Shown here piece by piece: positions 22,935 to 32,078 of a DNA stretch of 32,078 nucleotides (position 1 is its first letter; each line of letters begins with the position of its first letter). The DNA comes from Gryganskiella cystojenkinii (Eukaryota > Mortierellomycota > Mortierellomycetes > Mortierellales > Mortierellaceae). Under the pieces are notes generated by a model. That model was not told the DNA's origin, did no database searches, and saw only the letters and a program-made list of their open reading frames with translations. The translations under genes and the position numbers were made by a program. Location of the stretch: contig JAAAIG010000417.1 of assembly GCA_015852425.1 (NCBI GenBank), positions 224 through 32,301 on the forward strand, in the 5' to 3' direction.

Positions 22935-23513
22935 CTACAGAGTAGGAGACGAAATATCCGCTGTCTCGTAGTCAAACGCAAGGAGATCCTCGATGTTCGG
23001 GTGCACATACTGCTTCGCGACATTGACGTGCTCAGGAGCCTTGACGTACTTGTCCAGGGCTTCTCGGGTCCTAAACTGCATCGTGAATCCTATCACATTG
23101 ACCGTGGAAAAGAACACCATGGTGTCAATTAGCCTGACCCTAGAGCAAGTAAACTACAACAGTTTTTGGTATAGTCAAAAATAAAAGAGCACTTTTTACC
23201 ATGAGTAAAACCATGTGCGCGAGGATTAAAGTTGGTGCCCAACTGAACTGACTCTATCACTCCAGGAAGGGTCTCCTTGATATGAGCCAGGTTACTGAGG
23301 ATCTCTTGAGCGTCAGCCTCGGTCACCGAGGTCTTGAACTTGAGCAAGACTTTGAAGGTAAAAAGCCGACATTTAAAGGAGAAAACTGTATGAGCTTACT
23401 TTTTTTTAAAGGCAACCATGCAAGTCTTTGCTAACAAACGGATAGAGCAGAGAAAAAGTCGAAAAGTCATGTCGACGGACGTAAAAAGACTTACTAATAT
23501 GAATGAAAACCAT
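22935..23513 (-). CDS. Stress-responsive A/B barrel (Dabb) domain protein, 107 aa
   Basis: Three exons: 23513-23495, 23349-23200, 23089-22935. The introns are 145 and 110 nt, GT..AG, and phases sum to 108 codons. The first exon is only six codons plus one base (MVFIHI), found by matching the family start M-V-x-H-I-x-L-x-K-F. The join reads MVFIHIILLKFKTSVTEADA. The second join gives AHGFTHGFTMQF followed by REALDKYVKAPEHVNVA, and near the end NIEDLLAFDYE. These are the Dabb landmarks, and length matches a single-domain family member (about 100 aa). Dabb proteins are dimeric ferredoxin-like barrels; members include stress-induced plant proteins and polyketide cyclases such as olivetolic acid cyclase. 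No biosynthetic genes lie nearby, so function is unassigned. The extra reading frame just upstream of exon 3 (MVFFSTVN) is intron read-through. Confidence 0.87.
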
Positions 23514-25196
23514 TGAAGCAATGTGCAGCGAGGATTGTCGAAATGATGAGACGTAATGAATGACCTGTGGATGAGGAATGCAAAAAGATGGGAAGGTTTT
23601 TTATTGGCCTGTCATCAAAGCTGCGCGTTCCTTTAATTTTCAAGAGACACGCCGCTCTGTCCAACTCACCGTGGGAGAAGAGGCTGCAAGATGAACTATT
23701 TGTCGTAATTGATGGCTTCTTTCCTTTGTGGTTTGTTATCGCTGTCTTTATCTGGATGCAGGGAAAGAGAGAGAGAGAGTGAGAGAGAGCGCGCGAGGTA
23801 CAGGAGAAATAGGAGAGATAGATACGATCTCTTCATCGCGCCGGTACATTGTTACAAATTGCCGTCCTAGTGGTATTCTCGCCATTGAACTTGACCTCTT
23901 CCACGTCCACAAAGGCGCGCACTGGTCTAGAGCAGTGTGGGTCCGTTGACAATCCTCACAATGGTGCGTTGCACGGGGTCTGCTTACCTTTTTGTCCCGT
24001 AGTCACGCACGTGACTGGTCAACCTACGTTGTCGCATGGAACGCGTTGGATTGCCTCTCATACACAGTTGGTAGGATTCCCGTCGCTGTATGTCGGATGA
24101 TTAATCAAAACTCCAGGGCTGAGGGAAGAGGAGGGGCATGTTTCAAGAACATAATGTACTCCAACATATTTATCGACGCCGTACAAGCAAAAAAATAAAT
24201 AAATGCATGAGTCAAACAACGCGTTCTCTCGTTTGACTCTGAGAATTTGTGGTTTGTTTTGTCAGCACTGCGGGTCTTCCCTACGCCGCGATTCAGACCC
24301 AAACCACCTAGTATGTAACAATTCCCGGTCATTGTTGTTTTGTCATGCTTCCTTCCTCCTCTTCGGGGTTGGACTTGGCTTTCCTTTGTCAGTAGGAAAC
24401 AAATGAATCTCCCTCCATATACTGCAGTGAAAGAATTTGAATTTTTTTTTTTTTCAATGTCGCATAAGCCTTGTGCTTTGGGAAGGATAACCTCGATCCG
24501 GACCGAATTTTGACATTGGAGAAACCTTTTTTGGCACAACACGTATCGCGGTAAATTTCAGAAGGAACTGAGCCGTGGGTTTTCCTGCTTGTTCCGTCCT
24601 CTAGACATTGCTGCAGTATGGGTAAAAAAAAAGGGTGTCGGTGTTGAAATTTTGGGCGAAATTAGTAAGCATGAGCAAGTTTTCAGATGCAGGTCGCACA
24701 AGGCACAAACGCACGCACTAAAACGAAACAACCCCCAAGATCCGCGTTCTTTGTAGCAAGGAGACAGACGGCAAACTTTACAATCAAGAAACAAGATTGC
24801 TTTGCCTCGTTGTTCTGTCAATATTTTAGTCTCTCTTTTTTATTTTTGACTTTATTAATACATTTTAACCACTTTATTTCTTCTTCGTCTTCCTCTTTCT
24901 TCTTTTTTTTTCCGTCTCTCATTTCACTCATCGTCTGCTGCCCTCATCACTCTTACTCGGCCGTCTATCCTCCTTCATTCGGAATCGAGACCACCACTCC
25001 CAGCATTCAGACAGTCATTCATTCGTCATTCGTTTGTTTCATTTACATTCCACCTGCCTGAACGCCCTTTTCCGTTTTACATTTCAAAGCTTTCAAAGGA
25101 ATTTCTTCTCACCTCTCTCTTTCTTGACATAAATACCGGTTTCTTGATAATCGAAAAAAAAAGAAAAGGAAGGGAAAAACATAACCCACACATACA
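23514..25196. other. Divergent spacer between the Dabb gene and the thioredoxin-fusion gene
   Basis: About 1.7 kb without a credible gene. It contains a GA microsatellite (about 23765-23791), an inverted repeat with a CACGTG core (24001-24016), an AAATAAATAAAT string near 24186, a T12 tract near 24440, and T/C-rich sequence (24826-24935). A CATAAATACC element lies about 65 nt upstream of the plus-strand start at 25197. Frames here lack family motifs. Confidence 0.5.
24001..24016. promoter_or_regulatory. Palindromic E-box candidate (CACGTG)
   Basis: AGTCACGCACGTGACT has 7-bp inverted arms around CA. On the minus strand it reads GTCACGTG, which fits the RTCACRTG consensus of Cbf1/USF-type bHLH factors. 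It lies about 490 bp upstream of the Dabb start. No sequence evidence ties it to either gene. Confidence 0.35.
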
Positions 25197-26640
25197 ATGG
25201 CCTCTCCATATATCTTCTCCCCAAACACAGACCTCGAGTTTGACCAGCTCTTGGTTGAGAATCACAATCGGCTCTTGGTCCTTGTGTTCACGACGGCCTG
25301 GTGCAAGAATTGCAAGCGACTGTGTATGTCTACAATGGATGGTTTTTTTTCACGTAGATCGCGTGGCGTTGTCCCTCTCGCTGTGCTCTTGTCCTCCACT
25401 CACCCATTTTACTCATTTGTGTATATTCTATGTAGCAAGTGCTATCGAAGAGATGGCCGAGAACCTTTCCAAGGTTGCTACATTTATACATGTGGACGTG
25501 GATGAACTCTTGGTAAGAAAGGAAGGAAGAAACGTAAAAAACAAATCGGCACCCGCCCAAAGAGAACCTAGAAAAAAAAAATTAAGATTGAGAGGCTGAT
25601 TTGCTCCGTCTGATTTGTCAGAAAGAAAATCAAAAAAGCGCCACCGAAAGAAAAATCGCGTGCTTTGGTGGCCCGTCCTGGATGATGCATATGTGGGTTG
25701 GGATCGACCGTTGGATCTCTCTTTACGCTTTTAACTGATTTGTTTTTTTTATCTTGTGTTTTTATCACAGCAAACGGTGAAAAAGTACAACGTCCAAGCC
25801 ACACCCACGTTCGCCCTCTCTCGAGGCCATGTCTTCCAAACCATCATCACCGCTGCTCAACTGCCCAAACAACCCACGCCAGAGCAGAGCGATGACCAAC
25901 TCCTTGGTTGGGTCGCCAACACAGTCCGATCGTTTGCTCAGCACTGGAATGCATCCTACTCGAAAATCACAGACCACCTTGCCTTCTCACCCACACCAAC
26001 AGAATACCAGATCTCTCAGGGGCTGGTCAAGGTCGGCTTCAAGAGTGTCATCGGCATGGAGTCCAAGCAAAACCCGGGCGAATACCTTACACACGAGGCA
26101 CGGCTCTGGAAGCAAGCTGGGATCGAGTTTGTCTCGTATCCGATCAAGGTCCATAAACAATGCTTTTATCGCAACTACTCTTGATTTTTTTTATTTTGAG
26201 AGAATGTTCCCAGCAAAGAGAACAGATGCCATCTAAACTTTTATTCTTCTTCTACTTTGTTTCCTTTCTCTTATTATATCGTAACTATCGACAATCAAAC
26301 GACGGACTCTGGACTCTGGACTCTGGACGATGAAACATTACAACGTTTGAACCAAAAACACCGCGCATTACAACATCCTTGCAACGACAAAAAAACACAG
26401 TCGGCGGACGAAATCACGCTTGTGGACTTTGACGAAATCTTGCAATTGGTCGAGTCCTTGCCAGGACCGATCCTGATCCACTCCGAGATTGGACAGGTAG
26501 CCGCCATCATGGTCTTTGTCATGGTCGCGAAACAAAATGATCGAAAGGGGTCCGAGGTCGCTGTCTGGGCGCGGGAACTTGGATTCGACTTTGAGGGACT
26601 TGGACGGTTGACTCAAAAGATTGCGGCCTGGGTAGGATGA
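25197..26640 (+). CDS. Thioredoxin fused to a BLH/DUF442 phosphatase-like domain lacking catalytic residues, 273 aa
   Basis: Four exons: 25197-25323, 25436-25512, 25771-26148, 26401-26640; phases sum to 274 codons. Residues 1 to about 120 are a thioredoxin fold: VLVFTTAWCKNCKRL with the redox pair Cys36-Cys39, a second strand ATFIHVDVDEL, and the cis-Pro loop QATPTF (Pro80). From about 135 the protein matches the BLH (beta-lactamase hydrolase-like, phosphatase-type, DUF442/PF04273) pattern: ISQGLVKVGFKSVIGM, then GIEFVSYPIK, then LPGPILIHSEIGQVA. In active members the P-loop is H-C-x5-R. Here Cys is Ser222 and the Arg position is Ala228, so the domain should not be a working Cys-phosphatase. 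Intron 3 has an unusual GTCCAT donor, but its acceptor (CACAG at 26396-26400) is the only AG for about 175 nt, and the join restores the family pattern. The redox site itself is intact. Confidence 0.82.
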
Positions 26641-26889
26641 CTGTACCTTGGTGGCGTTGACGAAGGAGGATGATCAGGGACTGAATTGTATATAAACACT
26701 TTACAATCTCCTTGATAAACGTACAAAATTGCTAAAATTTCACACGCGGCATTAAACACGTTTTTCTTACCGTGCTTTACTCTGTCGCGTATTTTTTGAA
26801 TTGTTCAATGCCGCAGTTGTGACATTGCATTCCCAATTTCCCTCTTTTTATTCTCATCCTCATTCTCTTTTTTTACATGTATTTTCTGA

Positions 26890-29137
26890 ATGGAATATTC
26901 ATCGTCATCACCAGGACAACATCCCTTCGCCATTCAAGAATTATGCGATCACCTCGCTCTGTTTCTCACCTTTGAAGACTGTAGGGGTCTCTGTCTTGTT
27001 TCCCGAACTTGTTCTCGAACGTTTCTCCCCAACCTCTGGCATCTCTCCAACCTCGGTCGCCACCGCACCTCGCATTCTCTCCTTCAGGGTCTTCAACAAT
27101 ATGGTCACCGAGTCTGCTCTCTGAAAATCGAGACCTGGACGGGTCGTGAACTCCTGCCGGATCACCTTCGGGAGCATTGTCGAAACCTGACCGAGATTGA
27201 GGTCTTGAACAAGCCTGTGACAGCTCGCATGACTTTGGATGGCACCATGACCCAGAATTCAATGTTGACGCGACAATTGTTCTTTGAGGGGGAACTGGAT
27301 GCGGACGAAGAGGAGGATGACGACGACGACGAGGTAGACGAAATGGCAAAAATGGACAGAAACCTTTGGGCCTTGGCAAGACCTTTCTCACCACAGGCGT
27401 TAAATCCTTGGACCTTGGAACGACTCTGTCTGGTCATGAACGGATTCGACGGTGAACAGTTTCTAAAATATATCAAGCGTGCTACCCATTGGGACGAAAC
27501 CCTGTCACAGTCCTCGTTCCCAGCATCGACCTTTCAACCCTGGGCACCGCGTTTGCGTCATCTCCAATTGGATTTCACACTCTGGCATTCAGACCGCGAC
27601 AGCAGTCATCTTAGAGTGGAACTCGTGGACTTGTTGATCGCGTTCCCGAATTGTCATACCTGGGATTTAAAGGGTCTTCTTCTCCAGGAGAGCCCCATCA
27701 GTCGGAACCAGATAGTCATCACCCAAGCACGTGGGATCCGGGATGCAGCTAGGCGGGTCAAGGTCTGGGCTAGAGAATTGAACAGACGACAGAAACGAAG
27801 AGAGCAATCACAAGAGGCTCATGGTCATTCTCCACAGGAATCAATTTCAATTGGAGCCGAGAAGAAAAAGCAAAAAAAGGCGCCGAGGAAAGGATGCTGG
27901 GTGGAGAGGGTCGACTATGATGTAGAGAGCCTCTATGGTGGACACTTGCAAACACTTTGTCTGGACCGATCCAGTAAGATTGGTATGCAATCCCTCGGTT
28001 GGTTGCTAGCCCGGTCCCCTCTGATACAGGAGCCAGGAGCTACGATTAGCACATCCGTTCGCGTCCAACTCGAAAACAATTGCAGAGTTGATCTCGACAC
28101 CGAATGGACTCGGTAACCATGCCCCCTCAAAACCAGAGTCCTCGCGGGCGGACGAATTCTTTAGTGTTCTAAAGTTCACCTGTCCCAAACTCCGGACGTT
28201 TTCCTTGAGCGCAAACATTGACTTGCAAGGGGACTCGGACAAATCATGGTTTGAATTTCTGGAGAGTGCTCCTCACCTAGAGTGCTTGGAGTTTCGCGGT
28301 CGGACCTTGCACCCGTAGGTTTTCGAGGGTCTGATCTCGCGTGCTCACAGCCACGGCGAACCGGAGCTCGAACCAACAGTAAACAAGGAAGAGAGCGATC
28401 AAGATACGACTCGACCGAGGAACGGACGGGGACTTCACAGTGTCATTTTTTATAGCTGCCGTCTGAATTCTCCGGATATGCTCAAGCGTTGGTTGTCGAG
28501 CCCAAGTTGTTCAAGGTTGGTGGTCTTGGAACTGAACGTGGGACCCCTCCACTTTTCAGTGTTTGATCCTCCACCGCGACCAGCCGACCTTGCCACTGTT
28601 GCGGGACAACCAGAGTCCGCCTTGGCCGACAACGATGAAACTGACGACGAGGTCGTGTGGTTTTGCGACCAAACCCTAGAAGTCTTAAAGATGCCCAATA
28701 TCGCTTTCCTTCCTTCGTTTAACCCGAACCACGTCCCTCAACGAATACTCAACCGTATCTGTCGTCGTTTGGAACGGTTGGTCCGGCTAAAAACTCTGAT
28801 GCTCGGTGGAACTCATGGTATCCCCCATGGCGTGTTTGCACCTTTGCCTCCCCCTTCTCCTATTGCCTCTTTAGTGGACAAGCTCGACTCACATTCCTCG
28901 ACAACAGTGTCGGCGGACCAACCTCCTCCATTCCAACATCTCGTGGACCTGCATCTCTTCTTTGTCTCAATCCCATCTGACAAAGCAAAGCTGTTGCTGG
29001 ACCGGTACCCAAAACTATGCAAGTTGACCTTGGGCGGGTACATCTCCGAGGAAGCCAAGGCCTGTTTCCAGAAAGAGACTGCTCGACGTAAAAGCCAACT
29101 GGGGCCCCTTCATGACTTTTCGGTCAGTTATCATTGA
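26890..29137 (+). CDS. F-box-like protein with LRR-like C-terminal region; frame disturbed by a 7-bp duplication
   Basis: The N-terminus (HPFAIQELCDHLALFLTFED, then CLVSRTCSRTFLPNLWH) fits an F-box. F-box proteins bind Skp1 and bring substrates to SCF ubiquitin ligases. An acidic run (about 140-155) and degenerate Leu-rich segments follow (FTCPKLRTFSLSAN, RLVRLKTLMLGG). A 141-nt GT..AG intron at 28315-28455 joins the last two blocks in phase. The open problem is 28027-28116. As it stands the first frame stops at 28114-28116. A model with a 52-nt intron (28113-28164; exons 26890-28112, 28165-28314, 28456-29137) gives 684 aa. However, CAGGAGC is duplicated in tandem at 28027-28040, and the +1 frame just after it reads ELRLAHPF, a natural LRR continuation of SPLIQ, staying open to the next exon. 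A recent frameshift is therefore at least as likely as the short intron. Neighbouring introns are all longer than 52 nt. Confidence 0.7.
28027..28040 (+). repeat. 7-bp tandem duplication (CAGGAGC x2) at the frame break of the F-box-like gene
   Basis: Two exact copies of CAGGAGC are adjacent. One copy too many moves the frame by +1, which is exactly the offset between the two long open frames on either side. It could be a true mutation, a strain polymorphism or an assembly error. Confidence 0.8.
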
Positions 29138-29316
29138 GGAACGTCCCCAGATGTATACCCCGCTCCGCACATTGGACTATAAAGTAAAAAGCATCTTCAA
29201 CTTGAGCGCCATGAATATTGTTTGGAAGTATATTTTTCTAGATCACAGTCCACTGTTTTCTTAATATTGTTTTTGATGCTAAAGTCTATTGAAGACAAGT
29301 TTGTCCGCATCTGTTT

Positions 29317-32003
29317 TTAAAACACACCCATGTCGCTGACAAACCGTCCAACGGGATCAGAATCTTGTCTGGCTTTCTCAATGTTCATCAACAACTTCTT
29401 GACACCCATCGACAACTTGCCCTCCAACCCAGACTTGTTCAGAGTCGAGATCGCAGACCGTCTTTCCTCATCGGTCTTGTACAATTTCAAGCTCTTGAGG
29501 ACAATATTCACCTCCTCCAATGTCCGAATATTCTCAACATACAACTCGCTCGAGAACGAATCCATCAGGTCCATCTCCTCGAGGACATGACGACGCGTGG
29601 TAGTGGTCAGGACCAACAGTCTCCGTCCCTTGGGTGGCTGCTTCTTCAACAGGACTGCGAGTGCCTGAAGAACAGTGTTCGAGAACCGGGATCCAATGGG
29701 CGTGTAGTCCAAAAGACGCTCGATATCGTCCATGACAATAACACTCAACGGTGACTTATATGAATCCTGGAAGACTCTGTGGATGGCATTGACCTTCTGG
29801 ATCTCATTCATGCCAATCATGGTCTCTGGCGAGATTAACTTGATGAACGGGAACTCGGAGCTCATCGCCATGGTTGCAGCCAAAGCAGTTTTGCCGGCAC
29901 CTGGGGGTCCATGCAACAATAAACTGACCAAAGGTGTCCTCTCGCTCTTCATAACCTGCTCCACGCGCAACTCGCCCTCCTTCAAAATGCGGTCGATTTG
30001 AGGCGAGAAGTGAATGATGCCGTTTGTGATACATGATCCAAGTTCCTCCTCGGACGATCCAAAGGCGGCATGGACTTCCTCCAAGGCTCCCATGAAATCC
30101 GCGCGCTGGACCCTCATATTCTCCAGATCACCGGTGGTACCTGCCAAGGTACCGACTTTGACATGACGGTTGAAGGCGAAGGAGGTTGCAGACTTGACAA
30201 GACCGTTAATTTCGGCTCCTGTAAAGTTCTTGGTCAAGGCTGCAAGTTCAATCAGATCCACATCCGTGTCCATCAAGTTGTTCTCCATGATCTATATCCA
30301 CAAACATAAATTATAGGACGTGAGTGGAGGAGGCTCAACATATAAGGATACCGGGTGATCGGACGTGAATATGCTTAGACTGTTTACCTTCGCGGTATGA
30401 ATTTTCAAGATCTGAAGACGTCCATGCTCGTCAGGGAGACCAATTTCCATGTGAACTTCCATACGACCAGGACGCAAGAGAGCCTCATCAATCATATCCT
30501 TTCTGTTGGTCATACCAATAATCAAGATATTGTTCAGCTGCTCCACACCATCCATCTTGGCCAAAAGCTGGTTCACGACTGAATCGCCAACACCAGTGTT
30601 GTCGTTCTTGGATCCACGCTGTTTACAGATCGCATCCAACTCGTCAAAGATGATGATATGCAGACTGGAATCCTCGGCCTTGTCCTTGTACTCGTTCTCG
30701 GCATCGATAAAGAGCTTACGAATATTCTCCTCTGATTGACCGACAAACTTGCTCAGGACCTCGGGACCGTTCACGATCTTGGGTTCCCGTCCGTTCAACA
30801 TCTTTCCAATCTCACGGGCCATCAACGTCTTTCCTGTACCGGGAGGTCCATAGAGCAAGATACCCTTGACGTGTTGAATACCCATCTTTTCCACCAACGA
30901 AGGAGGGAAGATACGGGAAGCGAACGCACGACGGAACATGTTGCTAAATTCGGCATCCAGACCACCAATACCCATGTCCTCAAACTTGAAGTCAGGCTGA
31001 ATCAAAGTCACTGCTGGCTTGCTATAATGGTATGGCAAAGAAGTCAAATAAAAAAAAGGTGATTAACAACTGATAATGCACCATAATTCCAGCAGTAATC
31101 ACCTGTTGTTGTGCCTGCTTACTTTCTAGCAGCACCACGGAGCTTGATGCTGGAATCCTGGGCCCTGACAAACTGAATCTGAGTCTGCTGTGTCAACACT
31201 CCACGGAATCCGGGTCGACCGTCTGTTTATGCAAAAAGTAACAATAGACCCAAGAGATCTGTCAGTGTCCTGATAACTAAAATCAAGTTTGCTTTGAGTA
31301 GGTAAACTTTTTTTCACGGAAGCTATATACTTACGGATCTGTTGTCCATCAGGTCCACGCAGGCCGCTCTGGAGAGCATCGACGTCGACGAGGTCTGCAT
31401 TCTTGGGGATCGCCATAAGACGAACATCCTGGAACTCTACTACCAACGCCTGATCGACTGAGAGGACTTGGTTGTTGAAGACCTAAAGGATGATTGACCA
31501 TAAAGTATAGAGATGGGGTTGAGTCAACGGGGACTCTGCAGCTGCCTTTTCTTTTTGAATCAATAAGACTGGGTTGTTTGGTTCGGAATTCGCCAACTCA
31601 CCGAAATGAAATGACGAGACATGTCCTTGGCATCAAACTCGCCACGGAACTCGGGGTTCTTGACGAAGAGACCGACCTAAATATCGGGAGATCGAGGATT
31701 TCAACAACAAAAAAGAGGTCAGTCAGGAGGAGCAGGAAGAGGAGGAGGAAGAGGAGGACAGTTTCTACAAAGGACGTCCAAAATCAAAACAAAATTGATA
31801 GCGCCGTGATCTCGGATCAACAAAGGTAGAACCCCCTCGTGCGAATTTTTACCTCGACCTCGAGAGTGGAGAGGTAAACTTCATGACCATCCATGCTTGG
31901 ATCGAAGGGCTGGACGTCAATTTCCTGGTTAAGGGCAGCGCTGATCCACTTGCGCTGCAAGGCACTGAATCCTATGCAACCCTGAGGGAAGGTATCCTCG
32001 AGT
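29317..32003 (-). CDS. SEC18: SEC18/NSF, vesicle-fusing AAA+ ATPase; 5' end outside the window
   Basis: Six exons are visible: 32003-31853, 31676-31602, 31482-31335, 31222-31123, 31021-30388, 30291-29317. Introns are 176, 119, 112, 101 and 96 nt, and phases give 693 complete codons. The first visible exon begins mid-codon after a CTGCAG acceptor with a CTAAC branch site upstream, so at least one more exon lies beyond the right edge. N-domain: [20 protein letters not shown]1: Walker A GPPGTGKT (30826-30849), Walker [10 protein letters not shown], and the [17 protein letters not shown] segment. D2: Walker A GPPGAGKT (29887-29910) and Walker [13 protein letters not shown]. Sec18/NSF is a hexamer that, with alpha-SNAP (Sec17), takes apart SNARE complexes after membrane fusion. 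D1 drives this and D2 mainly holds the hexamer together. Yeast Sec18 is 758 aa, so about 60 residues are missing from view. The gene converges on the F-box-like gene with 179 bp between stops. Confidence 0.95.
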
Positions 32004-32078
32004 CTGCAGATGTCCAGACGTAGATCAGTGTTAGCTCTTGCATAGCGTAGTACAGTGCTTTGAATAACCAAAAAAAAA
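32004..32078 (-). other. Partial intron of SEC18 at the window edge
   Basis: Sequence upstream of the 32003 acceptor carries a GCTAACAC branch-site match and no in-frame family motif. The donor and first exon(s) are outside the window. Confidence 0.6.

Overview
The window looks like euchromatic nuclear DNA from a filamentous fungus. Genes are packed tightly with 0.2-2 kb spacers, introns are short (mostly 87-250 nt) with GTAAGT-like donors, and poly(dA:dT) and CT/GA tracts sit near starts. A DASH-complex subunit (a fungal kinetochore complex), MAF1, HAT1 and SEC18/NSF homologues are all present. The sacsin-like giant and a long F-box/LRR-like gene suggest Mucoromycota, perhaps Mortierellomycotina. 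That placement is inference from gene content only. No tRNA, rRNA, transposase, CRISPR array or viral gene was recognised.

Layout. 1-711 (-): 5' end of a five-helix membrane protein, probably the N-terminal TMD0 of an ABC transporter, cut by the window edge. 1348-1563 (-): a small secreted cysteine-containing protein. 1564-3654: gene-poor spacer. 3686-12856 (-): one five-exon gene for a 2890-residue sacsin-like protein with two Hsp90-type ATPase modules and a C-terminal BTB domain. 12857-13912: divergent promoter carrying a roughly 137-bp imperfect inverted-repeat element. 13913-15733 (+): MAF1. 16484-18609 (+): HAT1. 18992-22608 (-): ASK1, very long for its family, with a 4 x 13-residue repeat. 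22935-23513 (-): a Dabb (stress-responsive A/B barrel) protein. 25197-26640 (+): a thioredoxin fused to a BLH/DUF442 phosphatase-like domain whose P-loop has lost its catalytic residues. 26890-29137 (+): an F-box-like gene with a 7-bp tandem duplication at the point where its frame shifts. 29317-32003 (-): the 3' two-thirds or more of SEC18/NSF.

Gene models were spliced by hand. Exon joins were chosen for GT..AG borders, conserved phase and continuity of family motifs, and phases sum to whole codons in every model. The genes are unrelated housekeeping and accessory functions (Pol III repression, histone acetylation, kinetochore-microtubule attachment, membrane fusion, proteostasis) and do not form a cluster.

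The most unusual items are the sacsin-BTB architecture, the thioredoxin-pseudophosphatase fusion, the four-copy putative Aurora/Ipl1 site array in ASK1, the 7-bp duplication in the F-box gene, and the inverted-repeat element between the sacsin-like gene and MAF1.
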